A program made the position numbers and the translations under genes. A DNA stretch of 64,000 nucleotides, taken from assembly GCA_963843085.1 (NCBI GenBank), contig CAWJJG010000011.1, forward strand, positions 1,338,391 through 1,402,390, written 5' to 3'. The DNA comes from DASUPK01 sp963843085 (lineage in GTDB: Bacteria; Actinomycetota; Thermoleophilia; Solirubrobacterales; 70-9). This document shows, one piece after another, positions 16,341-27,536 of this stretch (position 1 is the stretch's first letter; every line of letters begins with the position of its first letter). The notes under the pieces were generated by a model. The model worked only from the letters and a program-made list of their open reading frames with translations, was not told the origin of the DNA and searched no databases.

Positions 16341-17620
16341 GCCTCAAGCCTATCCAGGCGACTCATCACCTCGGGGACGTGGTTCAGGTACGCCTGGTAG
16401 TCGAAGACCCGGTCGAGATCGAGCTGCGGGGCGGCCTTGCCGATCAGCTCCCGGAAGTCGGTCTCCTCGTCCCACGCGCGCTGGGCGTTCTCCTGGACGA
16501 GGCGGTAGGCGTCGTCGCGGGTCATTCCCGACTCGACCAGCGCAGTCAGGGCCCGCTGGCTGAACAGGGCGCCATGGGTGAGCTCGATGTTCTTCCGCAT
16601 CCGTTCGGTGTGGACGGTCATCCCGTCCACGATCCGGGTGGCGATGTGCTGCATGTAGTCGAGGGCGATCGTCGCGTCCGGAAGGACGACCCGCTCGGCG
16701 CCGGAATGCGAGATGTCCCTCTCGTGCCACAGCGCGATGTTCTCCATCCCGACCTGGGAGTAACCGCGGAGCACCCGGGCGAGGCCGCAGAGCCGCTCGG
16801 CCAGAATCGGATTGCGCTTGTGGGGCATCGCCGACGAGCCCTTCTGCCCGGAGCCGAACGGCTCCTCGACCTCTCTCACCTCGGTGCGCTGCAGGTTGCG
16901 GATCTCCGTCGCGAATCGCTCCAGGCCGGCGCCGGCGATCGCGATCCGGGCGAGGACGACGGCGTGACGGTCCCGCGGGACGACCTGGGTGGAGACATCC
17001 TCCGCCCGCAGGCCGACCGCCTGCATCACGCATGCCTCGACGCTCGGGGGGACTGAGGCATAGGTGCCGACCGCACCCGACAGGGCGCCCACCGCGGCCT
17101 GTTCGAAGGCATCCGTCAGGCGCTGGAGGTTGCGGTCGGCCTCGAAGGCGAAGCTCGCCAGCCGCAGGCCGAAGGTCGACGGCTCGGCGTGGACGCCGTG
17201 AGTGCGGCCGACGCAGAGCGTCTCGGCGAACTCCTTCGCCCGCACGACGAGGGCGTCCCGGTAGGCGCGGGCCCCACGCAACACGATCTCGCCGGCCTCG
17301 GAGAGTTGCAGCGCCAGGGCGGTGTCGAGGACGTCAGAGGAGGTCAGGCCGTAGTGGATCCACCGCCCCTCCTCCCCGATCGAGCCGGAGACGACGTCGA
17401 CGAAGGCCGCCACGTCGTGGCCGGTCGTGCGCTCCCGCTCCTCGACCGCATCGACGGTGAAGGAGGCCCGCTCGCTGCAGGCTCGCGCGGCCTCCTCGGG
17501 GACGGCGCCCTCGGCCGCCCACGCCTCCGTCGCCGCGAGCTCGACCCTGAGCCACGTCTCCATCCGGCGTTGCTGGGTCCAGACGGCGCCGATCTCCTCG
17601 CGTGTGTAGCGGGGAATCAC
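16337..17620 (-). CDS. purB: adenylosuccinate lyase PurB
   Basis: 427 residues. Acts twice in purine synthesis: splitting SAICAR to AICAR and adenylosuccinate to AMP. The fumarase/aspartase-superfamily signature GSSAMPHKRNPI lies around residues 260-271, and HYGLTSSDVLDTA and GRTHGVHAEP are also present. The start is GTG 17620, giving MIPRYTREEIGAVW, a typical family N-terminus. Overlaps the thioredoxin-fold gene by 4 bp. 27 bases separate it from purE. Confidence 0.97.
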   Translation of the reverse strand: MIPRYTREEIGAVWTQQRRMETWLRVELAATEAWAAEGAVPEEAARACSERASFTVDAVEERERTTGHDVAAFVDVVSGSIGEEGRWIHYGLTSSDVLDTALALQLSEAGEIVLRGARAYRDALVVRAKEFAETLCVGRTHGVHAEPSTFGLRLASFAFEADRNLQRLTDAFEQAAVGALSGAVGTYASVPPSVEACVMQAVGLRAEDVSTQVVPRDRHAVVLARIAIAGAGLERFATEIRNLQRTEVREVEEPFGSGQKGSSAMPHKRNPILAERLCGLARVLRGYSQVGMENIALWHERDISHSGAERVVLPDATIALDYMQHIATRIVDGMTVHTERMRKNIELTHGALFSQRALTALVESGMTRDDAYRLVQENAQRAWDEETDFRELIGKAAPQLDLDRVFDYQAYLNHVPEVMSRLDRLEA

Positions 17621-17647
17621 GTATTGATTCTGACCGGCCCGGGTCGC

Positions 17648-18127
17648 CTAGGCGTTCAGGATGCGGACGGCGAGGAGCCCGGCGTTCTTCGCGCCGTCGA
17701 TCGCGACGCAGGCGACCGGCACCCCGGGCGGCATCTGCACCGCCGAGAGGAGGGCGTCCAGGCCGCCCAGGTTCTTGCCTCCGATCGGCACGCCGATCAC
17801 GGGCAGCTCGGTCTTCGAGGCCGCGAAGCCCGGTAGGGCGGCCGACATCCCGGCCCCGGCGATGATCACCTTCAGCCCGCGCATCTTCGCGTTGGTGCAG
17901 TACTCGCTTGTCTCCTCGGGCTGGCGGTGCGCGCTCAGGACCCTGACCTCGTACCGGATGCCGTGTTCCTGGAGAGCCTGCCCGGCCGGCTGCATCTTGG
18001 GCTTGTCGTTCTTCGACCCCATGATGATCCCGACGAGCGGGGCATCGACCTCGATCTCCTCGAATGCCTCCTCGACTTCCGGCATCGTCTCCGCGGCAAC
18101 CTCGCCCTCAGGCATCAGCTCCTCCAT
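17648..18127 (-). CDS. purE: N5-CAIR mutase PurE (class I-like)
   Basis: 159 residues. Rearranges N5-CAIR to CAIR. An unusual acidic N-terminal extension (residues 1-30, many Glu) precedes the core IIMGSKND (34-41), VLSAHRQP, IAGAGMSAALPG and VQMPPGVPV. GSKND replaces the more common GSxSD. The AGAG and SAHR motifs favour the class I bacterial form that needs PurK, but no purK lies in the window. ATG 18127; alternative start at the internal Met5. Positioned 24 bases before purD ends. Confidence 0.93.
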   Translation of the reverse strand: MEELMPEGEVAAETMPEVEEAFEEIEVDAPLVGIIMGSKNDKPKMQPAGQALQEHGIRYEVRVLSAHRQPEETSEYCTNAKMRGLKVIIAGAGMSAALPGFAASKTELPVIGVPIGGKNLGGLDALLSAVQMPPGVPVACVAIDGAKNAGLLAVRILNA

Positions 18128-18151
18128 TCGTAGTCGTCTTTCAAGTTCGTC

Positions 18152-19432
18152 CTACGCCGCCGCGGCCCGGTCCACCGCTCTGGCGGCGATGTCGGTCCGC
18201 AGCTGCTTTCCATCGAAGTCGATCAGCTCGGCCGCCTCGTAGGCGCGGCGCCGCGCCTCGGCTGCCGTAGGCCCGAGGCCGGTCACGCCCAGGACGCGGC
18301 CGCCCGCCGTGACGATCTCCCCATCGCGCTCGCCGGTTCCCGCGTGGTAAATCTCGACGCCCTCGGCGGCCGCCGCGCGATCGAGGCCGGAGATCACGTC
18401 TCCCTTGGAGGAGGAGGCCGGATACCCGGCCGAGGCGAGCACCACCGTCACAGCCCAATCGTCTCCGAACCGCGCCTCGGCTCCCGCGAGCGCGCCCGGC
18501 TCCCGCGAGGCGAGGAAGAGCTGGAGCGGGTCGCTCTGCAGCCGAGGCATCACGGCCTGGGTCTCGGGATCGCCGAAGCGGCAATTGAACTCGAGCACCT
18601 TCGGGCCGTCGGCGGTCATCATCAGCCCGGCGTAGAGGACGCCGTGAAACGGGGTGCCGCGCCGCCTCATCGCGTCGACCACGGGCCGGTGCACGAGATC
18701 GGCGATGCGCTCGGTCTCGGCCGAGTCGAAGCCGGGGACCGGCGAATAGCTCCCCATGCCACCGGTGTTCGGCCCCTCGTCGCCGTCTCCGATCCGCTTG
18801 TAGTCCTGGGCCGGAGCGAGAGGCAGGACGTTCTCGCCGTCGCAGAGCGCGAGCAGCGACAGCTCCTCGCCCTCCAGAAACTCCTCCATCACCACCCGCG
18901 TCTCGCCGAAGCGCTGCTCCTGGAAGAAGACGTCGATCGCCTCGCGCGCCTCGCTCTCGGTGGCGCAGATGATCACCCCCTTGCCCGCGGCCAGGCCGTC
19001 GGCCTTGAGGACGAGCGGATATGCGGCGCCCGCAATCCGCTCGACGGCCTCGTCGTGGCTGCTCAGCACCGTGTGTCCGGCGGTGGGGACTCCCGCCTCC
19101 TCCATCAGCTCCTTCGCATGGAGCTTCGAGCCCTCGAGCCGGGCGGCCTCCCGGCTGGGCCCGAAGGCCGGGATGCCCTCCTCCTCGAGCCGGTCGACGA
19201 GGCCGGCCACGAGCGGAGCCTCGGGGCCGACGACGACGAGGCCGACCTCCTCGTCGCGCGCGGCGGCGACCAGCGCGTCGAGGTCCTCCGCGCCGGCTTC
19301 GAGGCAGCGAGCCTCCGCCGCGATCCCGGCGTTGCCGGGCGCACAGAGCAGCTCGGGCTTCCGCGGGGAGCGAGAGAGAGCGCGCACGATCGCGTGCTCG
19401 CGCCCCCCTCCTCCGACGACCAGAACCCTCAA
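18152..19432 (-). CDS. purD: GAR synthetase PurD
   Basis: 426 residues. ATP-grasp ligase joining glycine to phosphoribosylamine. N-terminal VLVVGGGGREHAI (residues 3-15), APGNAGI, LKADGLAAGKGV (the ATP-grasp Lys region) and VLEFNCRFGDPETQ. The only sensible start is TTG at 19432, whose last bases overlap the TGA stop of the upstream GYD gene (TTGA, 19429-19432). Translation therefore probably depends on coupling. Normal length. Confidence 0.96.
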   Translation of the reverse strand: MRVLVVGGGGREHAIVRALSRSPRKPELLCAPGNAGIAAEARCLEAGAEDLDALVAAARDEEVGLVVVGPEAPLVAGLVDRLEEEGIPAFGPSREAARLEGSKLHAKELMEEAGVPTAGHTVLSSHDEAVERIAGAAYPLVLKADGLAAGKGVIICATESEAREAIDVFFQEQRFGETRVVMEEFLEGEELSLLALCDGENVLPLAPAQDYKRIGDGDEGPNTGGMGSYSPVPGFDSAETERIADLVHRPVVDAMRRRGTPFHGVLYAGLMMTADGPKVLEFNCRFGDPETQAVMPRLQSDPLQLFLASREPGALAGAEARFGDDWAVTVVLASAGYPASSSKGDVISGLDRAAAAEGVEIYHAGTGERDGEIVTAGGRVLGVTGLGPTAAEARRRAYEAAELIDFDGKQLRTDIAARAVDRAAAA

Positions 19433-19710
19433 AGGGCGCTCGCCAGCTCCTCGGCGGGGATCGCGGCGAGCGTCTGGCTGCTCATCGTGCCGCGCGAGCC
19501 CAGCTCGACCGAGACCTTGGCCATCGTCTTCTCGTCGGGCGCCTCGACGATCGTGATGAAGTCGTACTGGCCGAGCGTCGCCCACTGCTCCTTGACCTTG
19601 ACGCCGAGCTGCTCGACCTCCTTGTTGACCTCCTGGACCCGGCTCGGGTTGTTCTTGAGCGTCTGAACGCCCTCGGAGGTCAGATTGGTGAGCATTACGT
19701 ATGTCGGCAT
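19429..19710 (-). CDS. GYD-domain protein leading the purine operon
   Basis: 93 residues, ATG 19710 behind a strong AGGAGAGGAG ribosome binding site. Starts MPTYVMLTNLTSEGVQTLK and contains LGQYDFITIVEAPD (about 47-60), the hallmark of GYD-domain proteins, a small ferredoxin-like-fold family of unknown function. It is the first gene of the long minus-strand purine operon and is coupled to purD. The 108-base gap upstream is shared with the divergent methyltransferase and should hold the operon promoter. I could not identify a purine-type riboswitch in it. Confidence 0.88.
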   Translation of the reverse strand: MPTYVMLTNLTSEGVQTLKNNPSRVQEVNKEVEQLGVKVKEQWATLGQYDFITIVEAPDEKTMAKVSVELGSRGTMSSQTLAAIPAEELASAL

Positions 19711-19818
19711 GCTGTTCTCCTCTCCTGTGACTTGCCCCGTTGACCCCCTTTCTTTCACTTTCCGCGGCGGCGTGCAATCTCGCCGCGCCTGTCCGAAGGG
19801 GACGGGATCATTCGGGCG

Positions 19819-20466
19819 ATGAGTGGGCACCCGATCGTCGCTCGCTTCTACGACCGTCTGACGGGCGGCACCGAGCATGCAGGGCTGGGCGAGATGCGCC
19901 GGGAGCTGCTCGCCACGGCACGGGGCCGGGTGCTCGAGCTGGGGGCCGGCACCGGCCACAACCTCCCGTACTACGCCTCCGGGGTCACGGAGCTCGTGAT
20001 GATCGAGCCCGACCCTCACATGGGCGCCCGGCTCCGCGAAAAGCTGGCCGAGGAGGGGACGGGGGCCGGCAAGCCGTCGGTGGTCTCCTCGCCGGCCGAG
20101 GACCTGCCCTTCGACGACGACAGCTTCGACACGGTGGTCGCCACGCTCGTGCTCTGCACCGTCGATGACCCCCAGCGGGCGCTGGCCGAGGCCCGCCGGG
20201 TGCTGGTCGAGGGCGGCAGGCTGCTCTTCATAGAGCACGTCCGGAGCATGTCCCCCCGGCGCGCCTGGTGGCAGGATCGCATGGAGCGCCCCTGGGGCTT
20301 CTTCGCCGGGGGTTGCCACCCCAATCGCGCGACCGACCAGCTGCTGGCGGACGCGGGTTTCTGGATCGACAGCATCGAGCGCACCAGGCTGCCGAAGGCC
20401 CCGCCGATCGTGCGGCCGCTGATCCGCGGCGTCGCGCAGCGGCCGAGCGGAGTCAGCTCCGCCTAG
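19819..20466 (+). CDS. class I SAM-dependent methyltransferase (UbiE/METTL7-like)
   Basis: 215 residues. SAM-binding motif VLELGAGTGHN (38-48) with the acidic end of strand 2 at MIEPD (residues 61-65). The post-I motif PFDDDSFDTVVATLVLCTV follows, then LLFIEHV. A conserved GGCHPNRAT near residue 165 resembles METTL7-type small-molecule methyltransferases, so the substrate may be a lipid or thiol. The substrate cannot be told from context. It converges on the enoyl-CoA hydratase-like gene with a shared CTAG stop at 20463-20466. Confidence 0.85.
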   Translation: MSGHPIVARFYDRLTGGTEHAGLGEMRRELLATARGRVLELGAGTGHNLPYYASGVTELVMIEPDPHMGARLREKLAEEGTGAGKPSVVSSPAEDLPFDDDSFDTVVATLVLCTVDDPQRALAEARRVLVEGGRLLFIEHVRSMSPRRAWWQDRMERPWGFFAGGCHPNRATDQLLADAGFWIDSIERTRLPKAPPIVRPLIRGVAQRPSGVSSA

Positions 20467-21392
20467 CCCGCGGTGCCGTCCTGCCAGGGGGCGAGGTCCT
20501 CGGCGGTCGCCCACGGCGATTTTCCCCCGTCCGCCACCTGGCGGGCCATCGTGGCCATCTTCTCCTGCGAGGACTCGGTCGCCGAGGAGACCATGAACCA
20601 CTTGCGCTCGACCGCGAGCCCCTGGGCGAGCGGGAGGGAGCCTCCCTCGTAGACGGCACGCTTCAGAGAGCGGATCGACTCGGGAGAGCGGCGCGCCAGG
20701 CGCTCACCCACGTGGATGGCCGCCTCCTTCACCTGCGTCGCCGGAACCACGGCGCCGACCAGGCCGTGGTCGAGTGCCTCGCGCGGGCTCAACGTCCTGC
20801 CCTCGAGCATCATCTGCAGCGCTCGGCCCACACCGACCACCCGGGGCAGGCGCTGGGTTCCGCCGGCGCCCGGGTTGAAGTCGATCGTCATCTCCGGCAG
20901 GCCGATGGCGATGTCGCTGTCGGCCATCACCCGCACATCGCAGGCGAGCGAGATCTCGCAGCCACCCCCGGTCGCCGGGCCGTTGATTGCGGCGATGAAG
21001 ACCTTGTCAGACCGGTTCATCGCCAGGAAGAGGTCATGGATCCGGTAGAGCTCGAAGACGGCAGCCAGCGGGGTTCGCTCGGCGAGGTCGCGGAGCACCG
21101 GGATCCGCCGCACGCCACCGGCGATCCTGAGCACGATGGACGTGAGCCACGGCGGCGCCGCGATCCCCGCCCGCCGGACGCTGGCCAGGATCTCCCCCAC
21201 GTCGTAGTGGGTGATGTAGAGGTCGTCGGGTTTGCCGGTGATCACAACGGTGCCCACCGAGCGGTCGCCGTTGAGCGAGCGCACCAGGCGATCGAGCTCG
21301 CGGACCATCTCCGCGGTCATGAAGTTGTGCGGCGGGTGATCGACGCGGACCACGAGGACCCGCCCGCGCCGCTCGAGATTGAGCATCGACAT
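20463..21392 (-). CDS. enoyl-CoA hydratase/isomerase family protein
   Basis: 309 residues, longer than the usual ~260 because of an insert around residues 65-110. Crotonase-fold motifs: oxyanion-hole region AAINGPATGGGCEISLACD and LPEMTIDFNPGAGGTQRLPRVVG. PEM keeps one catalytic Glu position, but the second usual Glu (in AMEM of classic hydratases) appears as ALQMM. Activity may therefore be isomerase-like or different; this is a judgement by eye. ATG 21392; a TAGGGT box eight bases upstream hints at a leaderless transcript. Confidence 0.85.
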   Translation of the reverse strand: MSMLNLERRGRVLVVRVDHPPHNFMTAEMVRELDRLVRSLNGDRSVGTVVITGKPDDLYITHYDVGEILASVRRAGIAAPPWLTSIVLRIAGGVRRIPVLRDLAERTPLAAVFELYRIHDLFLAMNRSDKVFIAAINGPATGGGCEISLACDVRVMADSDIAIGLPEMTIDFNPGAGGTQRLPRVVGVGRALQMMLEGRTLSPREALDHGLVGAVVPATQVKEAAIHVGERLARRSPESIRSLKRAVYEGGSLPLAQGLAVERKWFMVSSATESSQEKMATMARQVADGGKSPWATAEDLAPWQDGTAG

Positions 21393-21423
21393 GGGGATGA
21401 ACCCTACGCCGGTCGGTCAGCGG

Positions 21424-23037
21424 TTACGCGTCGAAGCCGACGTGGACGTGGTCGCAGTGATCGGCCTGCGCGAAGCCGTTCGGGTTCGCGGGGCCGTCCG
21501 GGTCCCAGCAGTAGATGAGCTCGGTCGGCTCCTGGCCGGGTGGCAGGGCGCCGATCTGGCGGGCGATCGTGCCGCAGGGCCCGTCGGGCGAGACGTCGGT
21601 GCACGGCACGCCGTCGATCGCGGCGATGTCCATGGCTCGCCCGTAGTAATGGTTGGAGACGTTGCCGCTCGAGGCGTACTTGGAGTGGTCGGAGCGAAGC
21701 GCCGAGATCCGGATCGTGTGCTCCTGGCTGATCGCGCCCAGGATGCCGAGGATCCGCGGGTCGATCGCACCGGACTGGATGTCGACCATCTCGAGCTGAT
21801 TCGAGAGCTCGACGTTCTTCCAGTTGATCGGCGCGTTCGTCGGGCCTGGCAGGGCGACGGAGTAGGCCACGGTCTTGACCTGGCAACTGCCCGCCATCGA
21901 TTCGGCGTCCTGCAGCACGGCGTCGACGTACCACTCGGCGTGGTTGTGCTCGAAGAGCCCGGCGCGCAGGTCGCCCGCCGCCCAGATCATCCGGGCCAGC
22001 GTCGCGGCGGAGTCCGCGGGACTCTCCCGCCTGATCTTGCCGTCGGCGTCGCCGTCCACCGCGTACTGCTTCCAGTGGTCCGCGGTGATGCCGAGCGGAC
22101 CGACCGAGGAGAGCTGCTCGCGGCTCATGCCCTTGCCGAAATCCGACTCGATCCGCGCGACGGCGGCCAGCGCCCAGACGCCACCCTGCCCGAGGTCGTA
22201 GCGGCCGGCGGCGTCCTGGAAGGCCTTCATGTAGTCGTCTGGAACGGACTCGCGTGAGCCGTCCGCGGGAGAGCAGACCAGCTCCTGGCGCTTCGGGATC
22301 AGGGAGAGACCGCCGAGGGACCCGTTGCCGATCCCGCTGAAGCAGGCGGCCCTGGCCATGACCTCGGAGACGTACCAGTCGGCGTGGTTGTAGGCGAACA
22401 CGGCGCCCTCGGGGTCCTCCGGCATGCCGGCCGCGCGCAGGTAGCGAGCGGCGGCGAAGATCGCGTCGTTCGGGTTGTTCGGGTCCTTGGTGCCGTCGTG
22501 GTCGGCGTCGACGCCGTAGGTGGCCCAGGTCGAGGGCATGAACTGCATCCAGCCCTCGGCGCCCGCGGAGGATGGGCCGAGGTTCTGCCCGAAGCCGCTC
22601 TCGATCTCGTTGATGGCGGCGAGGATCGAGGGGCCCGCCGGCCCGAGGTCATAGGCCTGTGCCGCGGCCTGGTAGATCGGGCCGAGGTAGGCGGGGATCG
22701 CGACGGGACCGCAGGCGGTCGGCGTGAGGGGGCCCGGGGGCGGCGGCGCGGTGCCGCCCACCTTCGCGGCGCCCTTCTCGTTCTCGCCGCCCTTCGGCCC
22801 CTTGGTGCCGCCGTTGCTCGGAGGCTTCGGCGTGGGCTTCTGAGTCTTCGGCTGCTTGACGATCGGCTTCGCCGGGGGCAGCAGGGTGACCGGCGGTTGC
22901 GGCTGGCTGGGCGGCTCAGGCGGATCGGCGGTCGTCGTCGTGGTTCCGGGGTCGGTCGTGGTCTGCGCGCCGGCTCCGGGAGCCGCGATTGCCGCGCCCA
23001 CGACCGTCGCCGCGATTGCCGATCTGACGCGTCCCAT
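21424..23037 (-). CDS. secreted peptidoglycan hydrolase: transglycosylase plus C-terminal peptidase-like domain
   Basis: 537 residues. A signal peptide (residues 1-24, ending APGAGA) is followed by a long Pro/Thr/Lys linker (25-105). An MltB/SLT-type transglycosylase domain begins near 115, with the catalytic Glu in AINEIESGFG (144 or 146) and EGWMQFMPSTWATYGVDADHDG. A second, divergent domain of the same type lies around 285-380 (ARIESDFGKGM, SSVGPLGI). The C-terminus (about 430-537) has NHYYGRAMDIAAIDG and HCDHVHVGF, as in zinc D-Ala-D-Ala peptidase-like or resuscitation-type proteins. Its ATG overlaps the upstream stop by one base. Probably exported to cut cell-wall glycan. Confidence 0.85.
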   Translation of the reverse strand: MGRVRSAIAATVVGAAIAAPGAGAQTTTDPGTTTTTADPPEPPSQPQPPVTLLPPAKPIVKQPKTQKPTPKPPSNGGTKGPKGGENEKGAAKVGGTAPPPPGPLTPTACGPVAIPAYLGPIYQAAAQAYDLGPAGPSILAAINEIESGFGQNLGPSSAGAEGWMQFMPSTWATYGVDADHDGTKDPNNPNDAIFAAARYLRAAGMPEDPEGAVFAYNHADWYVSEVMARAACFSGIGNGSLGGLSLIPKRQELVCSPADGSRESVPDDYMKAFQDAAGRYDLGQGGVWALAAVARIESDFGKGMSREQLSSVGPLGITADHWKQYAVDGDADGKIRRESPADSAATLARMIWAAGDLRAGLFEHNHAEWYVDAVLQDAESMAGSCQVKTVAYSVALPGPTNAPINWKNVELSNQLEMVDIQSGAIDPRILGILGAISQEHTIRISALRSDHSKYASSGNVSNHYYGRAMDIAAIDGVPCTDVSPDGPCGTIARQIGALPPGQEPTELIYCWDPDGPANPNGFAQADHCDHVHVGFDA

Positions 23038-23828
23038 CAGCCAAGGACCTGAGCGACTCGCCACGCGTCACCGGTCTTCGTCAGGGTCAGCCGCAGCTCG
23101 CCGATCGCCCGCAGGCGCACCAGCGAGACGCTGGCGGTCACCTGCTTCTTGGAGGCGGCGCCGAGGATGACGTTGAGAACGCGGGCCTGCGGCACCTTGC
23201 CGTTCGAGGGGAGCCGCGGTGGGTCGGCTGCCAGCGACTTGACCAGCGGCTTGGTGGCGGTGGCGGTGAAGGCGTCGTCGGTCTTCTTGCTCGACTTGCC
23301 GACCTCATAGCCCACGAAGGCTTGCGCGAACCGCCACGCGACTTGGACCGGCGGCGCCGAGGTCTTGGTGGGCGCCTGCACGGGCGCCGGAGCGGCATGC
23401 CCCGGCTGGATCTGCGGCGTGATGCCCTGGAGGGTCGCGAGATGGGCGCTGTGTGGCGCCACCGCGATCGCTGAGGCGGCGACGTGCTGCCCGACGGGCG
23501 TGGCGGGATGATCGCTCGCGCTGATCGCGCCTCCCAAGGCCGACGCGATCGCCACGCTCGCCGCGCCGGCGGCGATCGCCACCTTCGCGCGGCGGCTGCG
23601 GTGGCTCAGCGCGTCTCCGACCGGCCAGGTGAGCCGGGTCTGGATCAGCCGCTGGAGCGGCAGCAGTCTGCGCCCGACCCGCTCCACGGCGTCGCGGGTG
23701 GCGTCGCTGCCTCGCCAGAGCACGTTCTCCTCGATGCCCCAGGCGGCCTCGCGAACAGACCAGGCGGCATCGTCAGCTGATAGTGAGAGGGCGCGCCGAA
23801 AGGGGCGACCCGATTGACTTTGGTTCAT
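23037..23828 (-). CDS. single-TM protein with extracytoplasmic domain, coupled to the wall hydrolase
   Basis: 263 residues. Cytoplasmic N-terminus (1-80, basic), one hydrophobic segment at about 83-103, a Pro/Ala-rich linker (about 115-160), and a C-terminal domain from about 163 (WRFAQAFVGYEV) to the end. That domain recalls the NTF2-like domains of TcpC/VirB8-type or sporulation-linked exported proteins. I do not recognise a named family. ATG 23828 follows TAGGTGAG. It overlaps the transglycosylase start (TGATG), so the two proteins probably act together at the envelope. Confidence 0.7.
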   Translation of the reverse strand: MNQSQSGRPFRRALSLSADDAAWSVREAAWGIEENVLWRGSDATRDAVERVGRRLLPLQRLIQTRLTWPVGDALSHRSRRAKVAIAAGAASVAIASALGGAISASDHPATPVGQHVAASAIAVAPHSAHLATLQGITPQIQPGHAAPAPVQAPTKTSAPPVQVAWRFAQAFVGYEVGKSSKKTDDAFTATATKPLVKSLAADPPRLPSNGKVPQARVLNVILGAASKKQVTASVSLVRLRAIGELRLTLTKTGDAWRVAQVLG

Positions 23829-23882
23829 CTCTCACCTATTCGTCCAGGCGAGGGGGAAGCCAGATACCGAGAAGTGGGTTCT

Positions 23883-26483
<2,601 letters not shown>

Positions 26484-26491
26484 GTGCAGAC

Positions 26492-26520
26492 ATGGTATCG
26501 CCTTTAGTGGGAAAAGTAAA
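26492..26520 (-). promoter_or_regulatory. clpB promoter
   Basis: On the minus strand TTTACT (26520-26515), a 17-base spacer and TACCAT (26497-26492) precede the clpB ATG. The -35 abuts the TAGATTTC element of the inverted repeat at 26524-26546. The arrangement is the same as at dnaK. Confidence 0.55.
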
Positions 26521-26523
26521 GAA

Positions 26524-26546
26524 ATCTATGTCAAGATGACTTAGAT
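26524..26546. promoter_or_regulatory. heat-shock operator, clpB copy (putative HspR site)
   Basis: ATCTATGTC-AAGAT-GACTTAGAT is an inverted repeat with 8 of 9 arm positions matching. Its outer ATCT-N15-AGAT frame and the adjoining sequence (AAGAAATCTAwGT, plus strand) recur at dnaK (31241-31263). It does not match the published HAIR sequence CTTGAGT-N7-ACTCAAG. HspR, encoded 0.5 kb away, is the obvious candidate, but binding is inferred. Confidence 0.6.
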
Positions 26547-26579
26547 CCATGCGTGCCCACGATTTGGGCGATTGGGGGG

Positions 26580-26609
26580 TTTACACGGCTTGCGCGCCCC
26601 GCATAGGAT
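26580..26609 (+). promoter_or_regulatory. possible promoter of the SnoaL-like gene
   Basis: TTTACA (26580-26585), an 18-base spacer and TAGGAT (26604-26609) lie about 30 bases before the ATG at 26641. Confidence 0.4.
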
Positions 26610-26640
26610 CCACTCAGCGACCGCTTCGGTCAAGGACGAC

Positions 26641-27063
26641 ATGGCGAGCAACGTCGAGACCTATCAGCACATCCTCGAGACCTTCAACCGGGAGGGCGTC
26701 GACGGAGTGGTGCCCTTCTTCACTGATGACGTCGAGGTCTATGACCCCGACCTGCCCGAGGGGCCCTACCGGGGCCCCGAGGCGGCCCGGCACGTCGCCG
26801 AGCTGCTGATGAGCGGCTTCGAGAACGTGGAGATCAAGGACTTCAGGCTGCTGTCGGCGGGAGACCGGGTGGTCGCCCTGCTGCACACTCACGCCAAGGG
26901 AGGGCAGGATGACCTCGAGGTGGAGCAGCGGGACGCTCACACCATCACCTTCCGCGACGGCAAGATCGCCTACTGGCGGCTGTACCTGGACCAGGTCGAG
27001 GCCCTCACGGACGCGGGACTCGATCCCGAGCTGGCGAGCGCCAAGAGCAGCACGCCGTCCTAG
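26641..27063 (+). CDS. SnoaL/NTF2-like protein
   Basis: 140 residues. Typical opening helix ETYQHILETFNREGVDGVVPFFTDDVEVYDP (residues 6-36), then the curved sheet with DRVVALLHTHAKGG and ITFRDGKIAYWRLYLD (about 99-114). This is the SnoaL-like small-domain fold found in isomerases, dehydratases and many proteins of unknown role. ATG 26641 with AAGGACGAC upstream. It diverges from clpB and converges on hspR, sharing a CTAG stop (27060-27063). Function unassigned. Confidence 0.8.
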   Translation: MASNVETYQHILETFNREGVDGVVPFFTDDVEVYDPDLPEGPYRGPEAARHVAELLMSGFENVEIKDFRLLSAGDRVVALLHTHAKGGQDDLEVEQRDAHTITFRDGKIAYWRLYLDQVEALTDAGLDPELASAKSSTPS

Positions 27064-27536
27064 TGGGGGCGCCGGCGGACAGGGATCCGCGTGGATCCCT
27101 GATCCGAGCCCATGCTCCGGGGCTCATACGCTCCGTAAGGCACCAGCTCTCCCCCGATCGACTTGCGTAGCCGCTCGAGCTCCCTCGTCATCCGAGTCTC
27201 CATCTCGGCCGCACGCTTGCGCATCTTCGCCATCTCTCCGCGCATGCGCTCGACCTGACGCTCGAGCTCGAGGACGGTCTCGACCCCGGCGAGGTTGAGT
27301 CCCTCCTCGCTCGTCATCTGCTGGATCCGGCGGAGCCGCTCGACATCGGACTGCGAGTAGAGACGGGTGTTCTTCGGCGATCGCTTCGGCGTGATCAGGC
27401 CGCGTGCCTCGTACATCCGCAGGGTCTGGGGATGCATCTCCGCAAGCTCAGCCGCGACCGAGATCATGAAGACCCCGCGGTCCTGATCCAGCCTCCGTCC
27501 GCCATCGCTCCTCTTCCTCGGTCCGCCGTCAGCCAT
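27060..27536 (-). CDS. hspR: HspR, MerR-family heat-shock repressor
   Basis: 158 residues. HspR-specific DNA-binding segment VISVAAELAEMHPQTLRMYEARGLITPKRSPKNTRLYS in MerR style (here FMISVAAELAEMHPQTL, about residues 23-39). A coiled-coil dimer region rich in Arg, Met and Glu follows (80-130). In actinobacteria HspR with DnaK as co-repressor represses dnaK, clpB and hspR itself. It is the last gene of the dnaK operon, and its ATG overlaps the dnaJ end by eight bases. The matching inverted repeats at clpB and dnaK are its likely targets. Confidence 0.92.
   Translation of the reverse strand: MADGGPRKRSDGGRRLDQDRGVFMISVAAELAEMHPQTLRMYEARGLITPKRSPKNTRLYSQSDVERLRRIQQMTSEEGLNLAGVETVLELERQVERMRGEMAKMRKRAAEMETRMTRELERLRKSIGGELVPYGAYEPRSMGSDQGSTRIPVRRRPH

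Noticed and set aside
19711..19818. Purine-sensing riboswitch upstream of the pur operon
   Set aside because: No purine, PRPP or ppGpp aptamer core recognisable in the 108-base gap.
23829..23882. Possible c-di-AMP (ydaO) riboswitch before the wall-hydrolase genes
   Set aside because: The gap is only 54 bases and has none of the conserved ydaO elements.
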